Source: Candidatus Eiseniibacteriota bacterium
Lineage (GTDB): Bacteria; Eisenbacteria; RBG-16-71-46; CAIMUX01
Direction: 5' to 3'
Length of the DNA stretch: 64,000 nucleotides
Assembly: GCA_903844735.1 (NCBI GenBank)
Contig: CAIMUX010000021.1
Span: 1-64,000 of the forward strand
Shown here: positions 49,800 through 59,611 of the stretch, piece by piece
Layout of the letters: each line of letters opens with the position of its first letter
Position numbering within the stretch: position 1 is the first letter of the stretch
The notes under the pieces: generated by a model
The model's input: the letters and a program-made list of their open reading frames with translations, nothing else
The model's database searches: none
What the model was told of the DNA's origin: nothing
Position numbers and translations under genes: made by a program

Positions 49800-51076
49800 T
49801 CATCGGCCTCAGCCATCACACGGCCTCAGTGGCCCTGCGCGAACAGATCGCCTTCACGCATCAGCAGGCGGAGGATACCCTGCGCACCGCCGGATCCGAG
49901 GACAGGATGCCGGAGCGACTGCTGCTCTCCACCTGCAATCGGACCGAGCTGTACGCGTTGGCAGACACACCCGCGACAGGCCACGAACTCTTCCTCGATC
50001 TGGTGCGCCGGCACCGGGGGATCGAGCTGGCCTCCCACGCCGACACGCTGTATATCCGCCACGGGCGCGAGATGGTGGAGCACCTCTTTCGCGTGGCCAG
50101 CTCCATCGATTCGATGATCGTGGGCGAGGTGCAGATCCTCGGGCAGGTGCATGACGCGTTCGAGATCGCTCGCCGCGCCGGCTCCACCGGGCCGCTCATG
50201 CACCGGCTCCTCGATGCCGCCTTCCGCGTCGGCAAGCGCGTGCGCACCGAGACCTCAATCGCCATCGGCGCCGTCTCCGTGAGCTACGCCGCGGTCACCC
50301 TCGCCTCGCGTATCTTCTCCGATCTGGGCAAGCGCAGCGCATTGCTCGTCGGCTCCGGGGAAACCGGCGCCCTTGCCGCCCGCCGCCTTCTGGAGATGGG
50401 GATCGGCCGGATGACGGTCACAAACCGCACGTTCGAGCGGGCAGCAGCGCTGGCGGAGGAGCTGCGTGCCGAGGCTGTGCCGTTCGAGTCGCTGGAGACG
50501 GCCCTGCGGACATCCAGCATCCTGGTCACCGCCACCGCATCGCCCGATCCGATCATCCGTAGCGACCTTGTGAAACGGGTCCTGGCCGGACGGAAGAACC
50601 GGCCGCTCCTCATTCTCGACATCGCCGTGCCGCGCGATGTCGAACCCTCTGTGCGCGAGATCCCCAACGTCTTCCTGTACGACATCGATTCCATCGAGGG
50701 GTTGGTCAAGGAAAACCTGGATCGCCGACGTCGCGAGATACCCCGGGTCGAGGCAATCATTCAGCAGGAGATGGAGCAGTTTCTCGGCTGGTATGCCGGG
50801 CTCGAGGCCACGCCGGTCATTCGCGAGCTGCGCGAGCACTACGAGCTGGTCCGCGCTCGCGAGATGGAGAAGGTTCGGCATCGATTCTGTGAAAAGGACC
50901 GCGAGCAGGTGGAAGCCCTGACCCGCGGCATCGTCAACAAGCTGCTGCACGAACCGACCACCGCCATCCGCGAGCTCCCTCGTGGTGGCGCCGGTTCGCT
51001 CGCCCGGATGGAACTGGTGCGCCGCCTCTTCGGTTTGGCCGGGGCGGGCAGGAAGGACGGAGATAGCGATGCCTGA
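49787..51076 (+). CDS. hemA: Glutamyl-tRNA reductase
   Basis: The 429-residue protein matches HemA: DLVVIGLSHHTASVALREQI, the catalytic cysteine in LLLSTCNRTELYAL, and FRVASSIDSMIVGEVQILGQ. The NADPH-binding domain has ALLVGSGETGALAARRLLEM and VTNRTFERAAALAEEL. The C-terminal dimerisation region is intact. It reduces glutamyl-tRNA to glutamate-1-semialdehyde, the first committed step of C5 heme synthesis. It overlaps hemX by 13 bp and hemC by 8 bp. Confidence 0.95.
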   Translation: MDLVVIGLSHHTASVALREQIAFTHQQAEDTLRTAGSEDRMPERLLLSTCNRTELYALADTPATGHELFLDLVRRHRGIELASHADTLYIRHGREMVEHLFRVASSIDSMIVGEVQILGQVHDAFEIARRAGSTGPLMHRLLDAAFRVGKRVRTETSIAIGAVSVSYAAVTLASRIFSDLGKRSALLVGSGETGALAARRLLEMGIGRMTVTNRTFERAAALAEELRAEAVPFESLETALRTSSILVTATASPDPIIRSDLVKRVLAGRKNRPLLILDIAVPRDVEPSVREIPNVFLYDIDSIEGLVKENLDRRRREIPRVEAIIQQEMEQFLGWYAGLEATPVIRELREHYELVRAREMEKVRHRFCEKDREQVEALTRGIVNKLLHEPTTAIRELPRGGAGSLARMELVRRLFGLAGAGRKDGDSDA

Positions 51077-52133
51077 GGACTCGCGGACACCCGGAAAGCT
51101 CCTCATCGGCTCCCGGGGTAGCGCACTCGCGCTGTGGCAGTCGGAGCACACCGCCGCTTTGTTGCGGGAGCGCCATCTCGGACTCGCGGTCGAGATCCTC
51201 ATCATCGTCACCACCGGCGACAGCATCCTTGACGCGCCGCTGTCCCGCATCGGCGGGAAGGGGCTCTTCACCAAGGAGATCGAAGAGGCATTGCTGGACG
51301 GCCGCGTCGACCTCGCGGTGCACAGTTTGAAAGACCTGCCGACGACGCTCCCAGCCGGCCTCGCCCTGGGCGCCGTTCTGTCCCGCCACGAACCGAGCGA
51401 CGCGTTGATCAGCGCGCGCGGGGAGCACTTCGCCGACCTGCCGAGCGGTGCGCGGATCGGCACCTCCAGTCTGCGGCGTCGCGCCCAGGTGCTGCACGCG
51501 CGCCCCGACCTCGTGGTGGAGAGCATCCGCGGCAACGTGCCGACGCGTATCATGCGCGCTGCCGCGGATGACATGGACGCGGTCATCCTCGCGCGCGCGG
51601 GCGTGGAACGACTCGGCCTCGGTGTGCACATCACCGAAATCCTCTCCGCGGAACTGCTCCTTCCCGCGCCGGGCCAGGGAGCCATCGGCATCGAGATCCG
51701 CGGTGGCGATACGCGGGTGCAGCGATTGCTCGCCGGTCTGCAGGATCCGGTCACACGCTGCGCGGTCGACGCGGAGCGGGCTTTCCTGCAGGCCCTTGGC
51801 GGCGGTTGCCAGGTTCCGGTGGGAGCGTTGGCCCGGGTGGACGGTGCCGACATCCACCTCGATGGCATGGTGGCCGACACGGACGGCGTGCGGCTCTTGC
51901 GGGGCCGGCGTTTCGGCCGTGCCGACGACCCAGCGTCCGTCGGCGAACAGCTCGCGCAAGAGCTGATCGGGCTCGGCGCCGAGGAGATCCTCGCAGAAGT
52001 GGCGCGATCGGCCGGCGGCCGTGGTACTGCCGAGTGTCCCGCGGAGGGAGAGCGGATGGCGATGGCTCCGGAGTTGATGGACCGCCCGGTGGAAGGTCCC
52101 GCGGCAGATCCCCGCCCGGGAGGCCAGACGTGA
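51069..52133 (+). CDS. hemC: Hydroxymethylbilane synthase (porphobilinogen deaminase)
   Basis: The 354-residue protein has KLLIGSRGSALALWQSEHTA, VHSLKDLPTTLPAG, the LRRRAQVLHARPDLVVESIR and GNVPTRI segments, and the cofactor cysteine in ALGGGCQVPVGA (Cys247) that holds dipyrromethane. The family is about 310 long; an extra C-terminal 40 residues, Pro/Gly-rich and probably disordered, separate it from hemD. It condenses four porphobilinogens to hydroxymethylbilane. It overlaps hemA, and its stop overlaps the next GTG as GTGA. Confidence 0.95.
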   Translation: MPEDSRTPGKLLIGSRGSALALWQSEHTAALLRERHLGLAVEILIIVTTGDSILDAPLSRIGGKGLFTKEIEEALLDGRVDLAVHSLKDLPTTLPAGLALGAVLSRHEPSDALISARGEHFADLPSGARIGTSSLRRRAQVLHARPDLVVESIRGNVPTRIMRAAADDMDAVILARAGVERLGLGVHITEILSAELLLPAPGQGAIGIEIRGGDTRVQRLLAGLQDPVTRCAVDAERAFLQALGGGCQVPVGALARVDGADIHLDGMVADTDGVRLLRGRRFGRADDPASVGEQLAQELIGLGAEEILAEVARSAGGRGTAECPAEGERMAMAPELMDRPVEGPAADPRPGGQT

Positions 52134-53611
52134 CGACCGGCATGATCGTCCCCCCACGCGGTCGCCGTCCCGATCCCGGCAAGCGCGAGCGGATCATTGA
52201 GGCAGCCTCCGGCCTTTTCGGCGGGCGCGACCTCGCTTCCGTACGGATGGAAGAGGTCGCCGCACGCGCGGGCGTGGCCAAGGGGACGATCTACCTCTAC
52301 TTCGACTCCAAGGAAGATCTGTACTTCTCCATCCTCGCGACAAGGCTGTCGTCGCTTCTCGACGCGCTCGACCGGGCCTTTCGCGAGGAGGAGGATCCCC
52401 GTCTTCGTCTGCGCAAGTTCCTCGTTCATTCCTCCATGTTCTTGCTCAAGTACCCGGACTTCTTCCGCATGATGCGCAAAGAGGAATCAAGCTTCGCTGG
52501 AGCGCTGCCCGGGCCCGGAGTTGAGGTGGAGCCGCTGCGCGCCCGCCTGCGCAATCTGCTCCGTAGTTTGCTCACCCGCGGCATGGAAGCCGGGCGGATC
52601 CGCACAATGCCGGTGGAAATGACAGCCGACCTCATCTTCGGGGCGTTGGAAGGAACGGTGCGCCGCTGTCTCGACGAGGGAGGCACGCCGCAGACGCACA
52701 ATCAGGCGCCGGCACTTTTGTTTGATTTTGTCTGGCGGGGCGTGCAGGCGGACGGCGTCGGTGTCGCGCCACCGCGATCGGCCGTCCCCGGCTCGACCTG
52801 CATCGAGCGGCTCGGCGGCGCGGTCATCGCGATCACCCGCGAGGAAGAACCGGGCGAGGGTCTCTCCGCGGAGATCGTCCGACTCGGCGGGCGGCCGCTC
52901 CGCATCCCGGTCCTGCGAACGGAGGCTCCGGTCGATGCGGCGGCGCTGCGCGCGGCGGCCCGCGCGGCGGCGGACTACGCGTGGATTGTCTTCACCAGCG
53001 CTCGCGGCGTTGAATCGTTTGCCGCAACCTGGCGCGCGTCGTCGCCCGAAGGGTCCGGCGAGCCTGGGTTCCCCGCGACCACGCGCATCGCCGTCGTGGG
53101 CCCTGCCACCGCGCACCGGGCGAGGAAACTGTTCGGGCGCTGCGACTGCACCGCCGCCGAATCGAGTGGAGCCGGGCTCGCCGACGAGCTGCGGCGACGC
53201 GAAGCCATGGATGGGACGCACATACTCGTGACCCGCGCCGAGGACGGACGCCCGGAGCTGGCAGAAATCCTGCGCGGGACCGGCGCTCTCGTCGACGAGG
53301 TGATCGCCTACCGCACCGTCGCCGCTGTCATCCATGCCGCCCCCATCCGCGCGGCATTGCACACAAGGTCGATCGCGGCGGTGACCTTCGCCAGCCCTTC
53401 CGCCGTGCAGGCCTTCGTCGGCCAGGTCGGTGCCGCCTGGCTGGGCGGCCCCGAAGGGAACACTCTCATCGCCACCATCGGTCCCACCACCACAGCGGCC
53501 GTCCGCGCGCTCGGGCTCGAACCGGTCGCGGAGGCTGACACGCCGTCGCTTTGCGAGCTGGCCCGCGCCGCCGCACGCGCGGTCCAAGCCCAGCAAGGAG
53601 TCACCCCATGA
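52130..53611 (+). CDS. hemD: TetR-family repressor fused to uroporphyrinogen-III synthase
   Basis: The 493-residue protein has two parts in one uninterrupted frame. Residues about 17-205 form a TetR regulator: an HTH at 37-58 ([20 protein letters not shown]) and a helical ligand domain. Residues about 225-490 form Hem[94 protein letters not shown] and [26 protein letters not shown] precedes the GTG. It overlaps hemC and hemB by four bases each, so no start lies between the domains. A heme-pathway intermediate may be the repressor ligand. Confidence 0.85.
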   Translation: MTTGMIVPPRGRRPDPGKRERIIEAASGLFGGRDLASVRMEEVAARAGVAKGTIYLYFDSKEDLYFSILATRLSSLLDALDRAFREEEDPRLRLRKFLVHSSMFLLKYPDFFRMMRKEESSFAGALPGPGVEVEPLRARLRNLLRSLLTRGMEAGRIRTMPVEMTADLIFGALEGTVRRCLDEGGTPQTHNQAPALLFDFVWRGVQADGVGVAPPRSAVPGSTCIERLGGAVIAITREEEPGEGLSAEIVRLGGRPLRIPVLRTEAPVDAAALRAAARAAADYAWIVFTSARGVESFAATWRASSPEGSGEPGFPATTRIAVVGPATAHRARKLFGRCDCTAAESSGAGLADELRRREAMDGTHILVTRAEDGRPELAEILRGTGALVDEVIAYRTVAAVIHAAPIRAALHTRSIAAVTFASPSAVQAFVGQVGAAWLGGPEGNTLIATIGPTTTAAVRALGLEPVAEADTPSLCELARAAARAVQAQQGVTP

Positions 53612-54588
53612 GTTTTCCGGTGAATCGGCCGCGTCGACTGCGACGCACGGCGACCCTGCGGCGAATGGTGCGAGAGACGCGCCTCTCGGTCGACGATCTT
53701 GTCCTGCCCCTCTTCGCCATCCACGGCACGAGTGTGCGCGAGCCGATCGCGTCAATGCCCGGCGTCGCCCGGCTCTCGGTCGATTTCCTCGTGGAAGAGT
53801 GCCGCGAAGCGCACGCCCTCGGCATTCCGGCGGTCATCCTTTTCGGCATCCCTCAGCGCAAGGACCCGCTGGGCTCGGAGGCGTATGCCGATGACGGCAT
53901 CGTCTCGCGCGCCATCACCGCGGTGAAAGAAGCCGTGCCCGATCTCGTGGTGTGGGCCGACGTCTGCCTCTGCGAGTACACCGACCACGGGCACTGCGGC
54001 GTCATCCGCGACGGGCAGGTCGACAACGACGCCACTCTGCCCCTGTTGGCCGGCTCCGCGCTCGCCTATGCCCGGGCCGGGGCCGACGTGGTCGCCCCGT
54101 CCGACATGATGGACGGGCGGGTGGGCGCCATCCGCGAGGTCCTGGATGAAGCTGGGTTCGGCGATACCGTGCTCTGTTCCTACGCCGCCAAGTACGCCTC
54201 GGCCTTCTACGGTCCGTTCCGCGAGGCGGCCGGATCCACGCCGCAGTTCGGCGACCGGCTGGGCTATCAGATGGACCCGGCCAACGCCCGCGAGGCGCTT
54301 CTCGAGGTCGCCCTCGACTTGGAAGAAGGGGCGGACATCGTGATGGTCAAGCCGGCGCTGGCCTACCTCGACATCATCCTGCGGGTGCACACCGAGTTCG
54401 AGGTCCCGGTGGCCGCCTACAACGTCTCCGGCGAATACGCGCTCATCTGCGCCGCGGCCGAGCGCAACTGGGTCGACCGCCGCCGCATCGTTCTCGAGAC
54501 GTTGACGTCCATCCGGCGCGCCGGCGCCGACATGATCCTGACCTATCACGCCAAGGAGGTGGCCCAGTGGCTTCGGGAAACCCGTTGA
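53608..54588 (+). CDS. hemB: Delta-aminolevulinate dehydratase (porphobilinogen synthase)
   Basis: The 326-residue protein has [20 protein letters not shown], a zinc-type cysteine cluster ([14 protein letters not shown]), [18 protein letters not shown], the first Schiff-base lysine in [17 protein letters not shown] and the second in [14 protein letters not shown]. It joins two 5-aminolevulinates to porphobilinogen. Three cysteines point to a Zn-dependent active site rather than the Mg-only class. The ATG overlaps the hemD stop. The ribosome site and start of hemL lie within its last codons. Confidence 0.95.
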   Translation: MSFPVNRPRRLRRTATLRRMVRETRLSVDDLVLPLFAIHGTSVREPIASMPGVARLSVDFLVEECREAHALGIPAVILFGIPQRKDPLGSEAYADDGIVSRAITAVKEAVPDLVVWADVCLCEYTDHGHCGVIRDGQVDNDATLPLLAGSALAYARAGADVVAPSDMMDGRVGAIREVLDEAGFGDTVLCSYAAKYASAFYGPFREAAGSTPQFGDRLGYQMDPANAREALLEVALDLEEGADIVMVKPALAYLDIILRVHTEFEVPVAAYNVSGEYALICAAAERNWVDRRRIVLETLTSIRRAGADMILTYHAKEVAQWLRETR

Positions 54589-55991
54589 ACACGCCGGAAC
54601 ATCCGTGGGAAGGGCCGCGCAGCGCGGCGTTTTTCGAGCGGGCCTGCCGGGTCATCCCCGGCGGAGTGAACTCACCGGTGCGGGCCTTCCGCGCCGTCGG
54701 CGGCGGGCCGCTTTTCCTCCGCCGCGGACAGGGGGCCAAGGTCTGGGACGAAGACGGCAGGGAGTACTTGGATCTCGTCAGTTCGTGGGGACCGCTCATC
54801 CTCGGTCACGCTCATCCGGCCATTCTGGAAGCGATCGAGCGTGCCGCCCGCGATGGCACGAGTTTCGGTGCGCCGACTCTCGCCGAGGTGGAGTTCGCGG
54901 AAACCATCGTGTCGGCAGTGCCGTCCATCGAAATGGTCCGTCTGGTCAGCTCCGGCACCGAAGCGACGATGAGCGCGGTGCGGCTGGCCCGCGGCTACAC
55001 CGGGCGCGACCTCATCATCAAGTTCGAGGGCTGCTACCACGGCCACGGAGACGCCTTCCTCATCCAGGCAGGATCGGGGGCTGCGACCTTCGGCCACCCT
55101 TCCAGCCCCGGTGTCACTGCGGGTACCGCGCGGGACACACTCAATGCGCCGTACAACGACCTGGCGGCGGTGGAGGCTCTCTGCGCCGAATACCGCGGAC
55201 AGATCGCCGCCATCATCGTGGAACCGGTGGCCGCCAACATGGGCTGCGTCCTGCCGGAGCCGGATTTCCTGGAAGTCCGCGCCGTCTCCGTGGCCGGCCG
55301 GGAGGGCATGATCACTGGCGGCAACATCTCCGAACCCGGCTTCCTCCGGGGCCTGCGCGAGATCTGCGACCGGGAAGGCGCACTGCTCATCTTCGACGAA
55401 GTGATCACCGGCTTCCGCCTCGCCTACGGTGGCGCTCAGGAGCGGTTCGGCGTCCGCGCCGATCTCACGACGCTCGGCAAGATCGTGGGCGGCGGCCTCC
55501 CGGTCGGCGCCTACGGCGGCCCGCGGGAGATCATGAAGAGCCTCGCCCCCGAGGGTCCGGTTTACCAGGCGGGAACACTTTCCGGCAACCCGCTGGCGGT
55601 GGCAGCCGGGCGCGCCATGCTGGCCTGCCTGCGCGACGGCGCGGTGTACAAGAAGCTCGAGTCTCTCGGCGAACGACTGCGCGCGGGAATGGAGCGAAAC
55701 ATCCGGGCCCTGGGCGCGCCCGCGAGCTGGATCTCGATCGCGTCGCTCGGTTGCCTTTACTTCCACGCCGGACCGGTGCGGAGCTGGGCCGAAGCCAAGC
55801 GCGCCGACACGAAGCGCTTCGGGATTTACTTTTGCGAGATGTTGCGGCAGGGGATCTACCTGGCTCCGTCGCAGTTCGAGGCGGGGTTCCTTTCCGCCGC
55901 GCACACGGACGAAGACGTCGACGAAATCATCGCCGCCGGCGGCCAGGCGATGACGGTCGCCCTGGCCGAGATCAAGGCAACAGAGGAGTGA
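54567..55991 (+). CDS. hemL: Glutamate-1-semialdehyde 2,1-aminomutase
   Basis: The 474-residue PLP enzyme shows [77 protein letters not shown] and the PLP lysine in [18 protein letters not shown]. It converts glutamate-1-semialdehyde to 5-aminolevulinate. It is about 40 residues longer than usual, with an insertion around [20 protein letters not shown]. The start is GTG with an ideal AAGGAGGTG inside hemB, giving a 22-bp overlap. Confidence 0.95.
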   Translation: MASGNPLNTPEHPWEGPRSAAFFERACRVIPGGVNSPVRAFRAVGGGPLFLRRGQGAKVWDEDGREYLDLVSSWGPLILGHAHPAILEAIERAARDGTSFGAPTLAEVEFAETIVSAVPSIEMVRLVSSGTEATMSAVRLARGYTGRDLIIKFEGCYHGHGDAFLIQAGSGAATFGHPSSPGVTAGTARDTLNAPYNDLAAVEALCAEYRGQIAAIIVEPVAANMGCVLPEPDFLEVRAVSVAGREGMITGGNISEPGFLRGLREICDREGALLIFDEVITGFRLAYGGAQERFGVRADLTTLGKIVGGGLPVGAYGGPREIMKSLAPEGPVYQAGTLSGNPLAVAAGRAMLACLRDGAVYKKLESLGERLRAGMERNIRALGAPASWISIASLGCLYFHAGPVRSWAEAKRADTKRFGIYFCEMLRQGIYLAPSQFEAGFLSAAHTDEDVDEIIAAGGQAMTVALAEIKATEE

Positions 55992-55996
55992 CCCCG

Positions 55997-57046
55997 ATGA
56001 ATGACCTCTTCCTTCGCGCTTGCCTCGGCCAACCGGTCGAGCGCACGCCGATCTGGATCATGCGGCAGGCCGGACGGTACCTGCCCGAGTACCGCGCCGT
56101 TCGGGAGAGACACTCTTTCTGGCAGATGTGTACCATCCCCGAGCTCTGCACCGAGGTGACACTGCAGCCGGTGGACCGGATCGGCGTCGACGCGGCCATT
56201 CTCTTTTCCGACATCCTGGTCCCCTTGGTGGCCATGGGGATGGAGATCGACTTCACCCCGGCGCCGGTCATGGCACGCACCCTGCGCACCGAGGCCGACA
56301 TCGAGTCGCTCCGCTCGGCGGACGGCTCGTCGGTGTTCGGCTCTATCGCGGACGGCGTGCGGATGTTGCGGCGCGAGCTGAACGGTCGGGTTCCGCTGAT
56401 CGGCTTCGCCGGGGCTCCCTTCACCCTCGCCACGTACGCCGCGTGCGGCGGCGGCTCGCGCAACCAGTCCGAGATCCGCTCCATGATGTTTGGCACGCCG
56501 GACCTGGCGCACCGCCTGCTCCGCAAGTTGACCGACGCGATCATCGTCTCACTCCGCTCACAGATTGCGGCGGGCGTGCAGGCGATCCAACTCTTCGACT
56601 CTTGGGCGGGGATCCTCTCCGCCGAGGACTACGAGACATTCGCCCTTCCCTACGCCCGTGAGGTCCTGGCGGCGGTGAAGGCGGTCGACCCGGTGATTCC
56701 CCGCATCTACTTCGCCCCCGGCGCGGCGGGCCTCCTCGACCGGATCGGCACTGTGGGCGCTGAGGTGACGGGCATCGACTGGCGCATCCCGCTCACCCGA
56801 GCCAGGGAAATCCTGGGCGATCGGACGGCGGTGCAAGGGAACCTCGACCCTGGCGTACTCCTCGGCTCGCCGAAGGTGATCGAGGAGAAAGTCATCCGGA
56901 TCCTCGCCGAAGCAAGGGGGGCAAAGGGGCACATCATGAACTTGGGCCATGGGATCCTGCCGGAGACACCGGTGGAGAACGCCGCGGCGTTTGTCGAGGC
57001 GACACATCGGCATTCGGGGCAGAAGACAGTGGACAGTGGGCAGTAG
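55997..57046 (+). CDS. hemE: Uroporphyrinogen decarboxylase
   Basis: The 349-residue protein has the family N-terminus TPIWIMRQAGRYLPEYRAVR, then DAAILFSDILVPLVAMGMEI, GFAGAPFTLATYAACGGGS, IQLFDSWAGILSAEDYE, VQGNLDPGVLL and IMNLGHGILPETP. It removes four acetate carboxyls to give coproporphyrinogen III. GAGGAG precedes the ATG. The last ten or so residues come from intergenic tandem repeats that the frame enters, so the original C-terminus was probably shorter. Confidence 0.95.
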   Translation: MNDLFLRACLGQPVERTPIWIMRQAGRYLPEYRAVRERHSFWQMCTIPELCTEVTLQPVDRIGVDAAILFSDILVPLVAMGMEIDFTPAPVMARTLRTEADIESLRSADGSSVFGSIADGVRMLRRELNGRVPLIGFAGAPFTLATYAACGGGSRNQSEIRSMMFGTPDLAHRLLRKLTDAIIVSLRSQIAAGVQAIQLFDSWAGILSAEDYETFALPYAREVLAAVKAVDPVIPRIYFAPGAAGLLDRIGTVGAEVTGIDWRIPLTRAREILGDRTAVQGNLDPGVLLGSPKVIEEKVIRILAEARGAKGHIMNLGHGILPETPVENAAAFVEATHRHSGQKTVDSGQ

Positions 57047-57081
57047 TCAGTAGTCAGTAGTCAGGAGCCTGAAGCCTGAAG
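57025..57081. repeat. Short tandem repeats between hemE and hemN
   Basis: GACAGTG occurs twice (57025-57038), CAGTAGT three times (57041-57061) and AGCCTGA twice (57066-57079). The first run supplies the last hemE codons and its stop. They look like slippage-type intergenic repeats. No spacers are present, so this is not a CRISPR array. Confidence 0.7.
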
Positions 57082-57161
57082 TTCACACCCCGAAGACCCA
57101 GGTCACGATCTCGGACCGCGGATCGAGAAGACAAGACGTAGGAAGCAGGAGCGAGGAATCT

Positions 57162-58568
57162 ATGGACATCACGCCGACCCCGTCCCGGTCCACCGCGGAG
57201 CTGCTCGACCTGCTTCGGCGCTACGACCGCCCCGGGCCGCGCTACACGTCGTATCCCACCGCCGTGGAGTTCCATGAGGGGGTCGATGGCGCGACCTACG
57301 AGTCGAAGCTGACCGAAGCCGACGCCGTACCGAACGAGCCTCTCTCCCTCTACTTCCACCTTCCGTTCTGCCGCGAGAGATGCACCTTCTGCGGCTGCAG
57401 CGTGGTCATCACCCGCAAGCCCGAGGTGGTGGGACGCTATCTCGACTACCTGCGGACCGAAATCAAGATGGTGGCCACGCGCCTGCCACATCGACGAACC
57501 GTGAACCAGATTCACTGGGGTGGCGGCACGCCGACGCACCTCGATTCCGCGGGCATGCGCATCCTCTGGGAGGCGATCAGCAGACAGTTCACGCTGCTCC
57601 CCGGCGCCGAGGTGGCCATCGAGGTCGACCCGCGCGTGACCAACCACGAGCAGATCGACACCCTGCGCGAACTCGGGTTCAACCGGCTGAGCATGGGTGT
57701 GCAAGACTTCACCCCCGAGGTGCAGGAAGCGATCGGTCGTCGACAAGGGGCCGATGAGACGGTCGATCTGTTTCGCTACGGCCGAGCCGCCGGCTTCGAC
57801 TCCATCAATGTCGACCTCGTCTACGGCCTGCCGCGGCAGGACCCGGAGAGTTTTCGGCGCAACCTCGAACAGTTGATCCCTCTGCGCCCCGACCGCGTGG
57901 CGGTTTACAGTTTTGCCTTCGTCCCCTGGGTGAAGGCCAACCAGCGCCGTCTCGACCCGACCGCCTTTCCCTCGCCCGAAACGAAGTTCGAGCTATTCCT
58001 GCAGGCTATCGAGGCATTCACGGCCGCGGGGTATGCCCAGATCGGAATGGACCACTTCGCCCTTCCCACCGACGAACTCGCAGTGGCGCAGACGGAGGGG
58101 AGACTTCATCGCAATTTCATGGGTTACACGGTCATGCCCGGCGCCGATCAGCTCGGCTTCGGCATCACCGCCATCGGCGATGTACGCGGCGCCTTCGTGC
58201 AGAATCGCAAGAAGCTCGTGGGCTACTACGATGCGCTGGATGCCGGCATCCTGCCTGTCGAGCGCGGGTACCTTCTCGATGAGGACGACAAGATCCGTCG
58301 CCACGTCATCCTTCGCCTCATGTGTAACTTCTCGATCGACATGAAGGAGGTCGAGTCGCGCTTCGGCATCCGGTTCTCCGACTACTTCGCGGTGGAGCTG
58401 GAGGAGTTGAAGGTTCCGCGGGAGAGCGGGTTCGTGCGCGTGACACCGCGGCGGATCGAGGTGACCGAGCGGGGGCGGCTCTTCATCCGCAACATCGGGA
58501 TGATCTTCGACCGCTACCTGCGGGCCAAACGAGCGGGGGATAATCAGGTCTTTTCACGGACGGTGTAA
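57162..58568 (+). CDS. hemN: Oxygen-independent coproporphyrinogen III oxidase (HemN)
   Basis: The 468-residue radical SAM enzyme has LYFHLPFCRERCTFCGCSVV, which carries the CxxxCxxC cluster plus the extra cysteine of true HemN. It also has IHWGGGTPTHLDSAGMRILW, FNRLSMGVQDFTPEVQEAIG and NVDLVYGLPRQDPESFRRNL. True HemN features, including the N-terminal YDRPGPRYTSYPTA, set it apart from HemW. It forms protoporphyrinogen IX without oxygen, so the pathway can run anaerobically. It lies 115 bp after hemE, behind the repeats. Confidence 0.95.
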   Translation: MDITPTPSRSTAELLDLLRRYDRPGPRYTSYPTAVEFHEGVDGATYESKLTEADAVPNEPLSLYFHLPFCRERCTFCGCSVVITRKPEVVGRYLDYLRTEIKMVATRLPHRRTVNQIHWGGGTPTHLDSAGMRILWEAISRQFTLLPGAEVAIEVDPRVTNHEQIDTLRELGFNRLSMGVQDFTPEVQEAIGRRQGADETVDLFRYGRAAGFDSINVDLVYGLPRQDPESFRRNLEQLIPLRPDRVAVYSFAFVPWVKANQRRLDPTAFPSPETKFELFLQAIEAFTAAGYAQIGMDHFALPTDELAVAQTEGRLHRNFMGYTVMPGADQLGFGITAIGDVRGAFVQNRKKLVGYYDALDAGILPVERGYLLDEDDKIRRHVILRLMCNFSIDMKEVESRFGIRFSDYFAVELEELKVPRESGFVRVTPRRIEVTERGRLFIRNIGMIFDRYLRAKRAGDNQVFSRTV

Positions 58569-58634
58569 CGGAATCCGGCCGTGGTCCGCGGCGCACGGAC
58601 AGGGCTCGCTGATGGCAAAACGGGAAGGAAATGC

Positions 58635-59600
58635 ATGGCGACGATTCTCTTTCTGAACATGGGTGGTCCATTGACCCTCGACGACGTGCGTCCGTATCTG
58701 CGCAACCTCTTCGCCGACCCTATGCTGTTCGATGTACCGGGCGGCAGCATTCTGCGGCCGATCCTCTCGCGGCTCATCCCGACGGTGCGCACGCGCAAGG
58801 TGCGGCGCGCCTACGCATCGATCGGCGGCGGTTCGCCGTTGTTGCGCATGACGCTCCGACAGGCTGAAGCTCTGCGGATCGAGCTCGTCGCGCGGGGGCA
58901 CGACACGGTGGCGGTCGAGGTGGTGATGCGCTACACCCCGCCTCGGGCCGCGGAAGTGCTGGCCCGTCTTTCCGCGCGGGGAGAGACCCGAGCGCTTGCG
59001 CTGCCGCTGTATCCCCAGGAGTGCCGCGCCACCACAGGATCGAGTCTCGCCGAGCTGGAGTCGTTGCGGCCGCACCTTGCTTCGTCCTTGCAGATCCAGG
59101 TGGTCCGCTCGTGGCACCTCGACCCCGGCTTTCTCGACGCCCTGACCCGGCGGGTCCAGGCCGCCATCGACTCGTTACCCGCGGCGGCACAGCCACGCGC
59201 CACGATTCTCTTCACCGCCCACAGTGTCCCCGAGGCGCTGCCCCGGCAAGGCGACCCGTATGTCCGTCAGGTGAAGGAGACGGTGGCGGCGATTCTCGAT
59301 CGACTCGGCAATCGGCACGCCCATCGGCTCGGATGGCAGAGCCGCACCGGACCGGTGAAGTGGGTCGGCCCCGGCACCGACGCGGTCATCGCCGAACTGG
59401 CCGGCACCGAGGCGGTCGTGGTGGTGCCGGTCTCCTTCGTTTCCAACCACATCGAGACCCTTTACGAAATTGATCTGCTCTTCGGCGAAGTGGCGCGCCT
59501 AGCTGGAATCCGGCACTTCGTTCGGACAGCCGCCCTCGATTGCGAACCCGTCTTCATCGCGGCGTTGGCCGGGCTGGCCGAGCCGTTTCTGGTCGCCTGA
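58635..59600 (+). CDS. hemH: Ferrochelatase
   Basis: The 321-residue protein shows ATILFLNMGGPLTLDDVRPY, RRAYASIGGGSPLLRMTLRQ, ALPLYPQECRATTGSSL, the catalytic histidine in ILFTAHSVPEALPRQGDPY, GWQSRTGPVKWVGPGT and VVVPVSFVSNHIETLYEIDL with the conserved glutamate. It inserts Fe2+ into the porphyrin (protoporphyrin or coproporphyrin). GGAAGGAA precedes the ATG, which is the second of two nearby ATGs and the one in frame. It lies 11 bp before the oxidase gene. Confidence 0.95.
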   Translation: MATILFLNMGGPLTLDDVRPYLRNLFADPMLFDVPGGSILRPILSRLIPTVRTRKVRRAYASIGGGSPLLRMTLRQAEALRIELVARGHDTVAVEVVMRYTPPRAAEVLARLSARGETRALALPLYPQECRATTGSSLAELESLRPHLASSLQIQVVRSWHLDPGFLDALTRRVQAAIDSLPAAAQPRATILFTAHSVPEALPRQGDPYVRQVKETVAAILDRLGNRHAHRLGWQSRTGPVKWVGPGTDAVIAELAGTEAVVVVPVSFVSNHIETLYEIDLLFGEVARLAGIRHFVRTAALDCEPVFIAALAGLAEPFLVA

Positions 59601-59611
59601 GGGAGGGTGGC

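Noticed and set aside
54605-55996. A long in-frame extension upstream of hemE
   Set aside because: It overlaps hemL in another frame and is Arg/Gly-rich; the hemE domain starts exactly at the chosen ATG.
57025-57081. Short repeats as a CRISPR array
   Set aside because: The repeats are 7-bp tandem units without spacers.
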